Origin: Devosia equisanguinis
GTDB taxonomy: Bacteria > Pseudomonadota > Alphaproteobacteria > Rhizobiales > Devosiaceae
DNA length: 64,000 nt
Assembly (NCBI RefSeq): GCF_900631955.1
Contig: NZ_UZWD01000023.1
Span: 124,001-188,000, forward strand
Direction of reading: 5' to 3'
Positions 55,154 through 64,000 of the stretch are shown here, one piece after another. The notes beneath the pieces were generated by a model. The model made no database searches and was not told the DNA's origin. It saw only the letters and a program-made list of their open reading frames with translations. Positions within the stretch are counted from its first letter, which is position 1. Each line of letters begins with the position of its first letter. Position numbers and translations under genes: made by a program.

Positions 55154-55474
55154 TCAATAGCGGATTGCCACATAGACGCTCATGAACAACAGCCCGGTGA
55201 TGAAGGCCCAACCAAAGGCGACGAGGGCCGAGAACAATACCGATGCCATCGAGATCGTGCCGTCGTCCTCATGGCGCCAGCCCATCTGCAGCATGATGTA
55301 GGGCCCACACACGAAGCTGACCGCCAGATTCCCCAGCGAGCTCACGAAAGTCTGCCCATCGTAACGGAGCATCGCCGGCTGACGCACCAGCCATTGATAC
55401 AGGTGGGTCGTGGCGCCTGAGATGCACAACCCTACCCCCATGATCAAGGCAGCCAGCAAGAGTTCTCGCGTCAT
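55154..55474 (-). CDS. small membrane protein of unknown function
   Basis: A protein of about 106 residues from the ATG at 55474 (MTRELLLAALIMGVGL); an in-frame ATG at 55489 is also possible. It has three hydrophobic segments, at about residues 4-20, 40-60 and 77-100, and a conserved-looking WRHEDDGTISM loop. Similar small proteins are annotated without function in Hyphomicrobiales. It converges on the BTLCP gene. Confidence 0.6.
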   Translation of the reverse strand: MTRELLLAALIMGVGLCISGATTHLYQWLVRQPAMLRYDGQTFVSSLGNLAVSFVCGPYIMLQMGWRHEDDGTISMASVLFSALVAFGWAFITGLLFMSVYVAIRY

Positions 55475-55589
55475 CCGGTGCGTCCCCACGATTTCGGCAA
55501 AGCCGATTTAATGCCTTAACTCTTTGTTAAGCATATTGGCTGCCCTATGACCTGTCACCTGCGCGTGGAAAACGTGGTTAACGCTGGCC

Positions 55590-56270
55590 ATGACCAACAG
55601 CACTTCATCGGCCGATGCGCCCTATGCGGGTCGCAGCCATGTCGCCTATAACCTTGCGGGCATTGCACTTTTGCTGTTGCTGGCGGCCGTCGGCGCTGCC
55701 TATTTAATCGACCGGGCAGCGCGCAATACCCACATCACGGCGCCCGTCATCGACGATTCGAAAAGCCTGACGCAGACCGTCGGTGGCCAGGAATTAACTA
55801 TTCCAGCCAGCTGGTTCCGCTATGGGGAACAGATGCGCAGCGGCTTTGCCAGCCAGGTCGACCTGGAAGTCCAGCTCAAGCTGCTTGAGAACGGACCTGC
55901 CCTGCCGGTGCAGGTCACCCTGTTGCCCAGCAACAAGGCGCGCGCCAGCAGCGTGCTGCTCGACACGGTCTATCTGCATCAATTCGGGGAGGGCACGATC
56001 GGCGGCTATGCTGGCCTTGTGGGCAAGCCTCTGCTTGCCAGCGACGGTTATAGTGGCGAGACCGTCTGGTACGACCCGCTTTCGCCGGTGCCCTTCGTGG
56101 CCAAATGTGCAATTCCCGTCACTGACCAGGGCGAAGGGCGCTGTCTGCGTACCGTGCATCTGCCGGGAGGCCTCGCGGCCATTTTTACCTTCGACAGGAC
56201 GGCTCTTGCCGCCTGGAGAGCCTTCGATCCGGAGATGGCGCGCTGGCTAGGCCAGATCGGGGCACTTTAG
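55590..56270 (+). CDS. membrane-anchored protein of unknown function
   Basis: A 226-residue protein with a short cytoplasmic N-terminus, one membrane segment at residues 20-42 and a soluble periplasmic part. The periplasmic part shows strand-rich text such as GGQELTIPASWFRYGEQ and LEVQLKLLENGPALPVQVTLLP and two cysteines (CAIPVTDQGEGRCLR). No family recognised. It stands alone between two leftward genes. Confidence 0.6.
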   Translation: MTNSTSSADAPYAGRSHVAYNLAGIALLLLLAAVGAAYLIDRAARNTHITAPVIDDSKSLTQTVGGQELTIPASWFRYGEQMRSGFASQVDLEVQLKLLENGPALPVQVTLLPSNKARASSVLLDTVYLHQFGEGTIGGYAGLVGKPLLASDGYSGETVWYDPLSPVPFVAKCAIPVTDQGEGRCLRTVHLPGGLAAIFTFDRTALAAWRAFDPEMARWLGQIGAL

Positions 56271-56337
56271 GCCCGCTCCCTGCGGACGGTTCGGGCAATG
56301 ACCCGCCAGGGGTCATCGCCAGCAACGTCAGTTGATC

Positions 56338-56556
56338 TCAGTCGATATCGTCGAGGTCGATGTCCAGGATGGACATCGAGAACATGTAGGACTTGTCGCC
56401 GTCTTCGTCGTCGACATGGATCAGCCCGATCGACTCTTCACCAACGAAGACCTCGACCGAGTCGTTCAGCTTGGCGCGCGGACGCACGTCGATGTTGCGA
56501 TTGTTGAAGGTGCGCTGCAGGAACTTCTGCAGCTTGATGATCTCGGGATGGTTCAC
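56338..56556 (-). CDS. DUF3126 family protein
   Basis: A 72-residue protein matching the DUF3126 pattern: HPEIIKLQKFLQRTFNNRNI, then RPRAKLNDSVEVFVGEESIG and DEDGDKSYMFSMSILDIDL. The start is a GTG at 56556 with AGGA upstream; the ATG at 56616 would add 20 unrelated residues. It follows cysE by 116 bp in the same direction, an order also common in related genomes. Function unknown. Confidence 0.85.
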   Translation of the reverse strand: MNHPEIIKLQKFLQRTFNNRNIDVRPRAKLNDSVEVFVGEESIGLIHVDDEDGDKSYMFSMSILDIDLDDID

Positions 56557-56672
56557 GTCCAAATGTCCTGCTGTTGGGGTAAGGCGGCAATCTAGTGACT
56601 GCCTCGGCGCTGACAACCCCCGCTCCGGGGCATTTTATCGGGAACAACCCTGCCGCGACCCTTGCAGTGGGA

Positions 56673-57500
56673 TCAGCCGTTCTGATCGTAAACCAGCACC
56701 ATCTGGTCCATCACCAGCGCCGGCTGCGCACATCCGGCCTCCCCGATGACCTTGGCGGGTACGCCGGCAACGGTGCTGCGCGGAGGCACTTCCTTGAGCA
56801 CGACCGAGCCGGCGCCGATGCGCGAGCAATCACCGACCTTGATATTGCCCAGCACCTTGGCCCCGGCGCCAATCAGGACGCCATTGCCGATCTTGGGGTG
56901 CCGATCTTCGTCGGACTTGCCGGTGCCGCCGAGGGTAACATTCTGCAGCATCGACACATTGTCGCCGATCACGGCAGTCTCGCCGATGACGAGGCCGGTG
57001 CCGTGGTCGAGCATGATGCCCTTGCCCATCACCACCGCCGGGTTGATATCCACCTGGAACACCTGGCTCGAGCGGCTTTGCAGATAGAGCGCGAAATCGC
57101 CGCGGCCATCGCGATGCATGGCATGGGCAAAGCGGTGGGTCTGGATGGCCTGATAGCCCTTGAAATAGAGGAGCGGCTCAACAGCGCGATGACAGGCCGG
57201 ATCACGCTCCAGCGTCGCGGCCAGATCGGCGCGTGCAGCCTCGCCGATTTCGGGGTGATCGCGCACGATGTCGGCAAAGGCCTGGCGGATGATGTCCGCC
57301 GAAACATCCTCATGATCGAGTCGGGCAGCCAGGCGATGGGCAAGCGCCGCTTCAAAGCTATCGTGATTGAGGATGGAGGCCAGCACCAGATTGGCCAGCG
57401 ACGGCTCGCGATCCAGAATGTCCTGCGCTCCGGCTCGCACTGCTTCCCAGACGGGATCAACGGACTGGATCTGGGGCGACTTCTTGGCAATGCCGGTCAT
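56673..57500 (-). CDS. cysE: serine O-acetyltransferase
   Basis: A 275-residue enzyme making O-acetylserine, the acceptor for sulfide in cysteine synthesis. The helical N-terminal domain precedes the left-handed beta-helix, whose hexapeptide repeats start near residue 160 (IDINPAVVMGKGIMLDHGTG and onward to the GSVVLKEVPPRSTVAGVPAK end). It completes the sulfur theme of the window, with cysD/cysNC and the organosulfur locus. No operator copy was seen upstream. Confidence 0.95.
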   Translation of the reverse strand: MTGIAKKSPQIQSVDPVWEAVRAGAQDILDREPSLANLVLASILNHDSFEAALAHRLAARLDHEDVSADIIRQAFADIVRDHPEIGEAARADLAATLERDPACHRAVEPLLYFKGYQAIQTHRFAHAMHRDGRGDFALYLQSRSSQVFQVDINPAVVMGKGIMLDHGTGLVIGETAVIGDNVSMLQNVTLGGTGKSDEDRHPKIGNGVLIGAGAKVLGNIKVGDCSRIGAGSVVLKEVPPRSTVAGVPAKVIGEAGCAQPALVMDQMVLVYDQNG

Positions 57501-57583
57501 GGGCCGATCTCCGCATTATCGGGGACAACGGATATATGCCAGATTGTTTCCCGTTTCAAAGGCTACAAGCAGAGATTGGTTCC

Positions 57584-58351
57584 TCAAACCGCAACAACGG
57601 GGAATGTCTTTCCCAGGAATTCCAGGGCTGCCGCCTTGAACGCCCTGTCGCCGGTCGCACGCATGTGATCACGCTTGGGAATAACGAAGGCCTCGCCATG
57701 CGGCAGCAGTTCGGCCAGCGGCTGTGGCGGCCCCGCCATTTCGTCCGCCTCACCCACTGCCACCAGAACCGGCACTTCGATCCGCCGAACATCGGCCCGC
57801 GCCATGGGCTGGCGTGAGGTTTCCATGCAGGCCGCCAGTGCCTCGCGATCCGACCCGGTATGTTCGGCAAAGATGCGGAACTGTCGCGCCGTCGGATGCG
57901 TCAGGTCAGCCAGATTCGGCGCGCGCAGGCCGGCGATGATGTCATTGCCGTCGGTGAGACCATTGATGAGATTCATGCCCATGCCGCCGAAAATCGCGGC
58001 GACGACGCGTTCGGGATGGTCATAGGCCAGAAAAGCCGCTATGCGCGCGCCCATTGAGTAGCCGAGTACTGCCGCCCGGGTGATGCCGAGATGATCGAGC
58101 AGCGCCAGAGCATCCTCCGCCATCTGCGCGGGATAATAATCCTCAGGGTCGTGCGGCTTGTCGGATTGGCCATGGCCGCGATTGTCGAGGGTGATGGGCT
58201 GGTAGCCCGCCACGGTCAGCGTTTCCATCCAGCCGGTGTCGATCCAGTTGACCTTGCCGCTCGAGGCGAAACCGTGGATGCACAGCACCGGCGGGCCGTT
58301 CCCGGCGACTTCATAGGCAAGCTCGACATCACCTGATTTGAAACGCGGCAT
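57584..58351 (-). CDS. alpha/beta hydrolase
   Basis: A 255-residue alpha/beta fold hydrolase. The ATG at 58351 has AAGGAG seven bases upstream; an in-frame ATG at 58381 is not used. The oxyanion segment is VLCIHGFASSG near residue 23-33, and the nucleophile elbow is LGYSMGAR near 90-97. DNRGHGQSDKP and the late KRDHMRATG, with the catalytic His, are present. The substrate is not evident. The acyl-ester class (such as 3-oxoadipate enol-lactonase relatives) is the broad group. Confidence 0.85.
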   Translation of the reverse strand: MPRFKSGDVELAYEVAGNGPPVLCIHGFASSGKVNWIDTGWMETLTVAGYQPITLDNRGHGQSDKPHDPEDYYPAQMAEDALALLDHLGITRAAVLGYSMGARIAAFLAYDHPERVVAAIFGGMGMNLINGLTDGNDIIAGLRAPNLADLTHPTARQFRIFAEHTGSDREALAACMETSRQPMARADVRRIEVPVLVAVGEADEMAGPPQPLAELLPHGEAFVIPKRDHMRATGDRAFKAAALEFLGKTFPVVAV

Positions 58352-58461
58352 TTGAAGCTCCTTTGGCCCCTTCATACCCATGCGGGCCCACCACGACCAG
58401 ATTCGATTGCGCGTCGGCCTTTTCTAATTTAAGGCTCACTGAGCTATTAATGAGGTTCGTC

Positions 58462-59166
58462 ATGCGCATCTTCGTTACCGCCCTGATCAGTCTCGTTCTT
58501 GCCGGCCAGGCGCTGGGCGCACCCCTGCAGGAGATTGTGGCCAAGCTGGACGGCACTGACTATCTGGTCCGCAGTACCTGCAAGGATTTGGGTACGGACA
58601 AGCTCTATCTGGGCGACCCCGAAGACACCGAGTTCCGGGTGTTCATGCTGTTCACCGCCAATTCGGTAAATGCACTCAACATCACCAAGCAATGCGAGGC
58701 GACCGGCCAATTGGTTACCCCACTCACGGTGCGCAAGAATCTTGGCGGCACGCTCGACATACGGATTGGCGACGTACCAGAAAACGGCGATGGCGTTGAG
58801 GCGCAGTCGCTGGCTGATTTCGCCGCCACCATCAATGCCGAGCTGGCAAAGGCCGACAGCGTGGAAGTGGCAATTGCCAAGGATGAACAACCGCTGCTGC
58901 AGCCAATTGGCACGGTCGCTGGCGCCTCCAGCACCACCCTGCTCTTTCTGGACAAGATGCCGCCGCAGGTGGCCCTCGACTATCTCAAGGCCTGCTATCG
59001 CACCTGCGATACGGCGACCTTCGCCCTACAGCCGCCGCAGATCGACAAGAGCTATTTTTCCATTCTGATCCGCGCCATCGGCTGGCTCCCGGAAGGTGTG
59101 ACCGCCCCCTCCGGTTCCGCCGAGCGCAAAATCGGCACCGCAGTCGGTGCGACAAAGAAGAATTAG
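58462..59166 (+). CDS. exported protein of unknown function
   Basis: A 234-residue protein with a signal peptide (MRIFVTALISLVLAGQALGA, cleavage near 20). The ATG at 58462 has GAGG nine bases upstream; the ATG at 58450 is also in frame. The mature part shows strand-rich phrases (EFRVFMLFTANSVNALNITK, TLDIRIGDVPENG) and two late cysteines (CYRTCD). No family is recognised. The pattern is that of periplasmic proteins with a disulfide. Confidence 0.6.
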   Translation: MRIFVTALISLVLAGQALGAPLQEIVAKLDGTDYLVRSTCKDLGTDKLYLGDPEDTEFRVFMLFTANSVNALNITKQCEATGQLVTPLTVRKNLGGTLDIRIGDVPENGDGVEAQSLADFAATINAELAKADSVEVAIAKDEQPLLQPIGTVAGASSTTLLFLDKMPPQVALDYLKACYRTCDTATFALQPPQIDKSYFSILIRAIGWLPEGVTAPSGSAERKIGTAVGATKKN

Positions 59167-59235
59167 CTTTCCCTTTTCTTCGCGCCTCGCCTTGGCTATG
59201 GTCGCGCCAAATCAAACCCTTATCCAGGTCCGACC

Positions 59236-59481
59236 ATGGCCCACGGCACCACACCGCACTTCCACAACACCCAAGGTCTGCGCAGCATCGAGATTGGGTC
59301 CAAGGAATTCCAGTGCATCGGCGCCCTGCCGCCCTTCGACCACCCGCACATCTTCCTGGACATGGGCAAGGGCGACGAGATTGTCTGCCCCTATTGCTCG
59401 ACCCTTTATATCTATAAGGCCGAACTGGGCGCCGGGCATGCAAATCCCCCGTCGGCCATTTTCGAGGCCCACGCCGCCTGA
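59236..59481 (+). CDS. zinc-finger domain-containing protein (zf-CHCC, NDUFS6-like)
   Basis: An 81-residue protein with the CHCC zinc site: Cys27 (FQCIGALPP), His36 or a near His (PHIFLDM), and Cys51/Cys54 (VCPYCSTLY). This is the bacterial relative of mitochondrial complex I subunit NDUFS6, found across alphaproteobacteria. It precedes the FAD monooxygenase gene by eight bases, and the two are probably cotranscribed. Confidence 0.9.
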   Translation: MAHGTTPHFHNTQGLRSIEIGSKEFQCIGALPPFDHPHIFLDMGKGDEIVCPYCSTLYIYKAELGAGHANPPSAIFEAHAA

Positions 59482-59489
59482 GTAGTCCC

Positions 59490-60668
59490 ATGCCCGCCAC
59501 GGGCCGCAATTACATCATTGCCGGTGCCGGCATTTCCGGCATGACGCTGGCTCTGGCCCTTGCCAAGTTCGGCGCAAGCGTTCTCGTCCTGGAACGCAGT
59601 CCGGGCGTGCAGGAGTTTGGTGCCGGCCTGCAGATCAGTCCGAATGCCCGGCTGGTGCTGAACCAGCTCGGCCTCAGCGACGCCATCGACCAAGTCAGCC
59701 TCGAGCCCACTGCGCTGGATGTTTATCCGCAGGGCAGCTTGGCGCCCGCCGTGAGCATGGAGCTCGGCACATTGATGCGGGAGCGATTCGGCTCGCCCTA
59801 TGCCGTCATGCATCGCGCCGATCTCGCCGGCCTGCTCTACAAGGCGTGCCGGCGCTTCGCCAATATCGACATCCTGTTCGGCGTACGCGGCTGGACTGTA
59901 GACGCCCAGGACCGTGGGGTCACAGTTTCGGTCGAGGAAGCCAGCGGACAGACCCGCACGACTCGCGGCCTGGCTTTTCTTGGCGCCGACGGTGTGCATT
60001 CGCAGACGCGCCAGACGCTGCTCGACGGCCCCGCAGCGCGTTTTGGCCGGCGACTGGCCTGGCGGACGCTGGTGCCTGCCGGCGATGTCGCCGACTATCT
60101 GGCCATCGATCATGTCTCGGTGTTTTTCGGCAGCGGCTTCCACCTTGTCTGTTATCCGATGCCCCATCGCGGGCAGGTCAACCTGGCACTGTTCATGCCT
60201 GGCGATACGCCGGACAAACCCAGCGGACAACCAAGGCCAGCCAGGCCCGGCAAGCGTGCCGGCGCCATCATCGCCGCCGCAGGCAACCGCTGGACGCCCT
60301 GGCCCCTGTTCACGGTCGACACGCCCACCTGGCACAAGGGCAATATCGGCCTGCTCGGCGACGCCGCCCATGCCATGGTGCCGTTCCAGGCGCAGGGCGC
60401 GGCCATGGGCATCGAGGATGCTGCCGTCCTGGCACGCTTGCTCGCCAATGGCGCCGCCGAAGACGCCAACAGCGCACTGGCCAGCTATGTGACGGAGCGA
60501 CAGGCGCGAGTGCGCCGCGTGGCTGCCCTCTCGGCCAGCAATGGCCGAATTTTCCACATGAAATGGCCGCTCAGCATGGCCCGTAACCTTGTGATGACAT
60601 CGCAGGGACCGCGGGGGCATCTGAAACGCCTCGGCTGGATTTATGACTATGACGCCGGGCTGGTGTGA
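59490..60668 (+). CDS. FAD-dependent monooxygenase (UbiH/salicylate hydroxylase-like)
   Basis: A 392-residue flavoprotein hydroxylase. FAD motif IAGAGISGMTLALALAKFG lies at residues 9-27, and the second FAD motif LLGDAAHAMVPFQAQGAAMG near 285-304. The mid-sequence GADGVHSQTRQ is the NAD(P)H-linked DG motif. These enzymes hydroxylate aromatic substrates such as salicylate or ubiquinone precursors; the substrate here cannot be told. It follows the zinc-finger gene closely. Confidence 0.88.
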   Translation: MPATGRNYIIAGAGISGMTLALALAKFGASVLVLERSPGVQEFGAGLQISPNARLVLNQLGLSDAIDQVSLEPTALDVYPQGSLAPAVSMELGTLMRERFGSPYAVMHRADLAGLLYKACRRFANIDILFGVRGWTVDAQDRGVTVSVEEASGQTRTTRGLAFLGADGVHSQTRQTLLDGPAARFGRRLAWRTLVPAGDVADYLAIDHVSVFFGSGFHLVCYPMPHRGQVNLALFMPGDTPDKPSGQPRPARPGKRAGAIIAAAGNRWTPWPLFTVDTPTWHKGNIGLLGDAAHAMVPFQAQGAAMGIEDAAVLARLLANGAAEDANSALASYVTERQARVRRVAALSASNGRIFHMKWPLSMARNLVMTSQGPRGHLKRLGWIYDYDAGLV

Positions 60669-60776
60669 GGCCGGCCCGATCAACTGAAGGGCTTCGCCCT
60701 TGCTTCGCGGCGCGCGCCCGTGTCAATTGCGACATGGGCCATCGGCCGGGATAGACAGAAGGGTTTGAACCACCGC

Positions 60777-62114
60777 ATGCCATCTGCGACACGCTCCCGA
60801 CTGACGCTCACCTGCATTCTCATCACGGTCCTGCTCGACATGATCGGCGTCGGCATCATCGTGCCGGTGCTGCCTGAACTGCTCGAGGATTTGACTGGCG
60901 GCAGCGTGGCCGATGCGGCCGTTATCGGCGGCTACCTGGTTTTCGCCTATGCCTTCATGCAGTTCGTGTTCTCTCCCGTGCTCGGCAATCTCTCCGATCG
61001 GTTCGGGCGCAGGCCGGTGCTGCTATTGTCTCTGCTGGGACTGACCTTCGACTATCTCATGATGTCGATCGCCCCTTTTGTCTGGTACCTGTTCATCGGC
61101 CGCATCATTGCCGGCATTGCCGGCGCGGCATTGGCAACGGCCACGGCCTATATGGCCGACATCACCCCGCCGCATAAGCGCACCCACCGCTTCGGCCTGA
61201 TCGGCGCCGCCTTCGGCCTGGGCTTCATCATCGGTCCGGTGATCGGTGGCGAATTGGGCGAGTTGGGGCCGCGCGTGCCCTTCTACGCCGCCGCAGCTCT
61301 TGCCTTCGCCAATTTTCTGTTCGGCCTGCTCGTCCTCCCCGAAAGTCTGCCCAAGGCGTCGCGCCGCAAGTTCGACATTCGCCGCGCCAACCCGCTGGGC
61401 GCGGTCGTGGCGCTGCGGCAATATTCCTCGGTGCTCTGGCTCCTCGCCGTGCTGTTCTTCCTGCAGCTGGCCACGCAGGCGCTGCCGACGATCTTCAGCT
61501 ATTTCACCGTCGAGGTGTTTAGCTTCTCCTCGTCCAATATCGGGCGCACGCTGGGGGCCTTCGGCATCGGCTTTGCGTTCAGCCAGGCGGTTTTGGCCGG
61601 GCCCCTGTCCAAGGGCCTGGGTGAACCGGCGGTCGGCATAATCGGCCTCGCGGCGGCGGCAATCGCCTTTGCCGGCATCGCCTTTTCAGCCGATGTCTAC
61701 CAGCTCTACCTGTTCATTGCCGTCGGCACGGTCAGCGGCCTGGCCCCACCAGCCATCAATGGCCTGCTCTCTCGTCAGGTGCCCGACAACAGCCAGGGGG
61801 AATTGCAGGGCGCGGTGAACGCGGCAAGTTCGCTGGCCACCATTATCGGCCCGCTCGCGGCGACGCAGATCTTTTCATATTATTCCGCCGCCCCGAGCTC
61901 GGGCCATTACTTCCCCGGCGCGCCGTTCATAGCCTGCGGAATAGCCGTGGTGATAGCCGTCCTGATCTTTGCCATCGCCTCGTTCCGCTTCGAGCTTGGG
62001 CGTCGTCCGAGCGTCGCCGATCACCCGCATGTGCCCGAGATGCCCCCGCCCGGACAGGTCCGCAATGCGCCATTGGAGACTGGGAATGACGACGACAATT
62101 CGCGCCGCTACTGA
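60777..62114 (+). CDS. MFS transporter, TCR/Tet type
   Basis: A 445-residue efflux-type transporter with twelve hydrophobic segments. GNLSDRFGRRPVLLLSLLG is the MFS motif A in the TM2-3 loop, and GFIIGPVIGG is the drug-exporter motif C in TM5. The family exports tetracycline and other compounds, but most chromosomal members have unknown substrates. The start is the ATG at 60777; the frame is open from 60720. The hydrophilic C-terminus overlaps the next gene by 29 bp. Confidence 0.88.
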   Translation: MPSATRSRLTLTCILITVLLDMIGVGIIVPVLPELLEDLTGGSVADAAVIGGYLVFAYAFMQFVFSPVLGNLSDRFGRRPVLLLSLLGLTFDYLMMSIAPFVWYLFIGRIIAGIAGAALATATAYMADITPPHKRTHRFGLIGAAFGLGFIIGPVIGGELGELGPRVPFYAAAALAFANFLFGLLVLPESLPKASRRKFDIRRANPLGAVVALRQYSSVLWLLAVLFFLQLATQALPTIFSYFTVEVFSFSSSNIGRTLGAFGIGFAFSQAVLAGPLSKGLGEPAVGIIGLAAAAIAFAGIAFSADVYQLYLFIAVGTVSGLAPPAINGLLSRQVPDNSQGELQGAVNAASSLATIIGPLAATQIFSYYSAAPSSGHYFPGAPFIACGIAVVIAVLIFAIASFRFELGRRPSVADHPHVPEMPPPGQVRNAPLETGNDDDNSRRY

Positions 62115-62574
62115 CGCCGACTGGCCGGCGATCCTCGCCATGCTCCATCCCGTCTTCGCCGCAGGCGAGACCTATGCCGTGGACCGGGACCTTGATGAAG
62201 CCGGCATCCACAGTTTCTGGATGATGCCTGGACATGAAGTGTTCGTTGCCGAAATCGACGGCAAGGTGGTGGGCACCTATTACCTTATGGCCAACCGGCA
62301 CGGTGGTGGCGCCCGCGTGGCCAATTGCGGTTACGTCACCTCAGAGTCAGCGCGCGGAAAAGGCGTGGCCAGCGCCATGTGCACCCACTCGCTCACCAGA
62401 GCTCGTGAACGCGGTTTCCGCGCCATGCAGTTCAATCACGTCGTGTCGACCAATGAAGGCGCTGTAGCGCTGTGGCAGAAACTCGGCTTCACCATTGTCG
62501 GCACCCTGCCCGGCGCCTTCGAGCACCCGGTGCATGGTTTCGTGGACGCCTATGTGATGTACCAGACACTGTAG
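62086..62574 (+). CDS. GNAT family N-acetyltransferase
   Basis: A 162-residue acetyltransferase. The acetyl-CoA loop reads VTSESARGKGVASAMCTH near residue 85-102. FNHVVSTNEGAVALWQKLGF is the typical late helix, in which an N-acetyl acceptor is held. The ATG at 62086 has GGAG ahead of it and lies inside the end of the transporter gene, so the two are probably cotranslated. The substrate is unknown. Confidence 0.85.
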   Translation: MTTTIRAATDADWPAILAMLHPVFAAGETYAVDRDLDEAGIHSFWMMPGHEVFVAEIDGKVVGTYYLMANRHGGGARVANCGYVTSESARGKGVASAMCTHSLTRARERGFRAMQFNHVVSTNEGAVALWQKLGFTIVGTLPGAFEHPVHGFVDAYVMYQTL

Positions 62575-62626
62575 CTGCAGAGCAGCCCGTCACACCTTTC
62601 AACGCAGAGGCCCCTGGTCAAAAAAT

Positions 62627-62654
62627 AAAAGGCCGGGACAAGTCCCGGCCTTTT
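62627..62654. terminator. bidirectional Rho-independent terminator
   Basis: AAAAGGCCGGGAC (62627-62639) pairs over 13 bases with GTCCCGGCCTTTT (62642-62654). On the minus strand the stem is followed by TTATTTTTTG, a good T-tract for ending the gnd transcript. It also serves the rightward acetyltransferase gene. Confidence 0.9.
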
Positions 62655-62674
62655 CGCAAGATAGCGCGGCGCGC

Positions 62675-64000
62675 TTACTTGCCCAAAGTGCTCGGCCAGG
62701 TGCCGTGCAGGTCGGTGCCGCGGCCGACGATCTCGAAGCCGTGGGCGCCGAAGAAGTCGCGCTGACCCTGGATCAGATTGGCAGTGCCCTGGGCCTGACG
62801 ATAGCTGTCGAAATAGCTCAGTGCGGCCGAGAGACAGATCATCGGGAATTCGCCGACGGCGGCAGCGGCCACCACCTTGCGCAGGCTCGGATGGCTGTCC
62901 TTCATGATGGTGACGAAGTCGGGCACGACCAGAAGATTGGTGGCTTCGCCCTTGGCATAGGCCGAGCTCATCTGATCGAGGAAGCGTGAGCGGATGATGC
63001 AGCCGGCGCGCCAGATCTTCGCAATCGTGGCCAGAGGCAGTGCCCAGCCGTTCTCTTCCGATGCCTTGGCGATGACGGCAAAGCCCTGGGCATAGGAGAC
63101 GATCTTGCCGGCGAGCAGCGCCTTTTCCAGGTCTTCGAGCGTCACATCGGTCTTGGCGCGGTTCGGCTTGCCATAGACGGCCTCGGCCGCGACGCGTTCA
63201 TCCTTGCGCGAAGAAATCGAGCGAGCCGCCACGGCGCCTTCGATGGCTGTGGCCGGCACGCCCATCTGCTGGGCGGCGATGGCGGACCACACGCCAGTGC
63301 CCTTCTGGCCGGCCTTGTCGAGGATCAGATCGACCAGCGGCTTGCCGCTTTCGGCATCGACCGCATCCAGCACATGGCCGGTGATCTCAATGAGGTAGGA
63401 GTTGAGCGGACCCTCGTTCCACTTCTTGAACACGGCGGCGCATTCCTTGGCCGTCATGCCCAGGCCGTCGCGCATCACGCCATAAACTTCGGCGATCATC
63501 TGCATGTCGCCATATTCGATGCCGTTGTGGATGGTCTTGACGAAGTGGCCGGCGCCGCCTTCGCCGAGATAGGCGCAGCAGCTCTCGCCATTGAACTTGG
63601 CCGCGATGGCGGTCAGCACCGCTTCGGCATTGTGCCACTGCTCCTTGGAGCCGCCGACCATGATCGAGGGGCCGTGACGGGCGCCCTCTTCGCCGCCGGA
63701 CACACCGACGCCGAGATAGCCGATATTCTTGGGCTTGAGATAGTCGAAGCGGCGCTGCGTGTCGGTGAACAGCGAGTTGCCGCATTCGATGATAGCGTCG
63801 CCAGGCTCGAGATGGGGCAGCAACTGCTCGATCATGTCGTCGACCGGCTTGCCGGCCTTGACCATGATGATGATCGAGCGCGGCGCCTTTACCGTCTGGA
63901 CGAAGTCGGCCAGGTCATATTTCGGAATGGTCTTGCCATCGAGACCCTGCGCCTTGGCCTCGGCGACGAATTCGTCGATACGCCCCGGCGACCGGTTGTG
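62675..64000 (-). CDS. gnd: 6-phosphogluconate dehydrogenase, NADP-dependent long form (partial)
   Basis: The frame is open from the right edge; the N-terminus, including the Rossmann start, is outside the window. Readable blocks are GDAIIECGNSLFTDTQRR, LGVGVSGGEEGARHGPSIM, the catalytic FVKTIHNGIEYGDMQMI and the C-terminal substrate-tail QGQRDFFGAHGFE. This is the long (about 470-residue) class that oxidises 6-phosphogluconate to ribulose 5-phosphate with NADP. A short NAD-type enzyme is encoded at 22678, so the organism has both. Confidence 0.93.
   Translation of the reverse strand, partial: HNRSPGRIDEFVAEAKAQGLDGKTIPKYDLADFVQTVKAPRSIIIMVKAGKPVDDMIEQLLPHLEPGDAIIECGNSLFTDTQRRFDYLKPKNIGYLGVGVSGGEEGARHGPSIMVGGSKEQWHNAEAVLTAIAAKFNGESCCAYLGEGGAGHFVKTIHNGIEYGDMQMIAEVYGVMRDGLGMTAKECAAVFKKWNEGPLNSYLIEITGHVLDAVDAESGKPLVDLILDKAGQKGTGVWSAIAAQQMGVPATAIEGAVAARSISSRKDERVAAEAVYGKPNRAKTDVTLEDLEKALLAGKIVSYAQGFAVIAKASEENGWALPLATIAKIWRAGCIIRSRFLDQMSSAYAKGEATNLLVVPDFVTIMKDSHPSLRKVVAAAAVGEFPMICLSAALSYFDSYRQAQGTANLIQGQRDFFGAHGFEIVGRGTDLHGTWPSTLGK

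Overview
The window is high-GC DNA with tightly packed genes, many ATGA-type overlaps and GTG/TTG starts. Gene content points to an alphaproteobacterium of the order Hyphomicrobiales, probably a Devosia-like genus. The pointers are DUF2336, DUF3126, DUF3088 and BTLCP-type proteins, a CysNC fusion, a GTA head-spike pair and a GTTC-N7-GTTC SOS-type site. The taxonomic call is inference from gene families; there is no rRNA in the window.

Layout. 1-5.1 kb: a xylose-type ABC importer operon (xylF, xylH, xylG) with a DUF1345 membrane gene downstream, divergent from a ROK repressor. 5.1-7.9 kb: sulfate activation (cysD, cysNC). 8.2-10.3 kb: tRNA-Thr, two small unknown genes, a phage-type Rha regulator and a 0.7 kb gene-poor stretch with a hairpin pair and a period-11 array of LexA-like half sites. 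10.3-20.6 kb: an organosulfur salvage locus with an Rrf2 regulator, flavin-dependent monooxygenases, an acetyltransferase, a fused ABC permease/ATPase, two paralogous binding proteins, a flavin reductase and a DUF3088 redox-like protein. It carries one frameshifted monooxygenase and one decayed peptide-type binding protein. Three promoters in it share a 17-bp palindromic operator. 20.6-26.1 kb: an operon joining a GH15 glucosidase, NAD-type 6-phosphogluconate dehydrogenase, zwf and a ROK sugar kinase. 26.3-33.2 kb: NAD kinase, DUF2336 protein, lytic transglycosylase, nitroreductase and two exported proteins of unknown function. 33.4-34.9 kb: a gene-transfer-agent-like head-spike pair. 34.9-45.2 kb: exopolysaccharide synthesis (GDP-fucose and UDP-glucuronate supply, sugar transferases, polymerase, tyrosine autokinase). 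45.2-53.5 kb: housekeeping genes (arfB, thrS, GFA, yidD, Fe-S scaffold, folE, corA, hisI, rhomboid, PAS). 53.6-64 kb: PilZ and BTLCP genes, cysE, hydrolase, zinc-finger protein, FAD monooxygenase, MFS exporter, a GNAT and a second, NADP-type gnd that runs off the right edge.

How the genes work together. Sulfur is the strongest theme: sulfate activation, serine acetylation and the organosulfur locus would all feed cysteine. The organosulfur locus has the parts list of the Bacillus ytm/yxe operons for S-alkylcysteine or S-succinocysteine use: amino-acid ABC import, N-acetylation, two types of FMN monooxygenase, a thioredoxin-like protein and an Rrf2 (CymR-type) regulator. Its operator, gene inventory and partial decay are the most interesting features of the window. 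The head spikes lying against the polysaccharide cluster is the second, because GTA head spikes are known to bind capsule.
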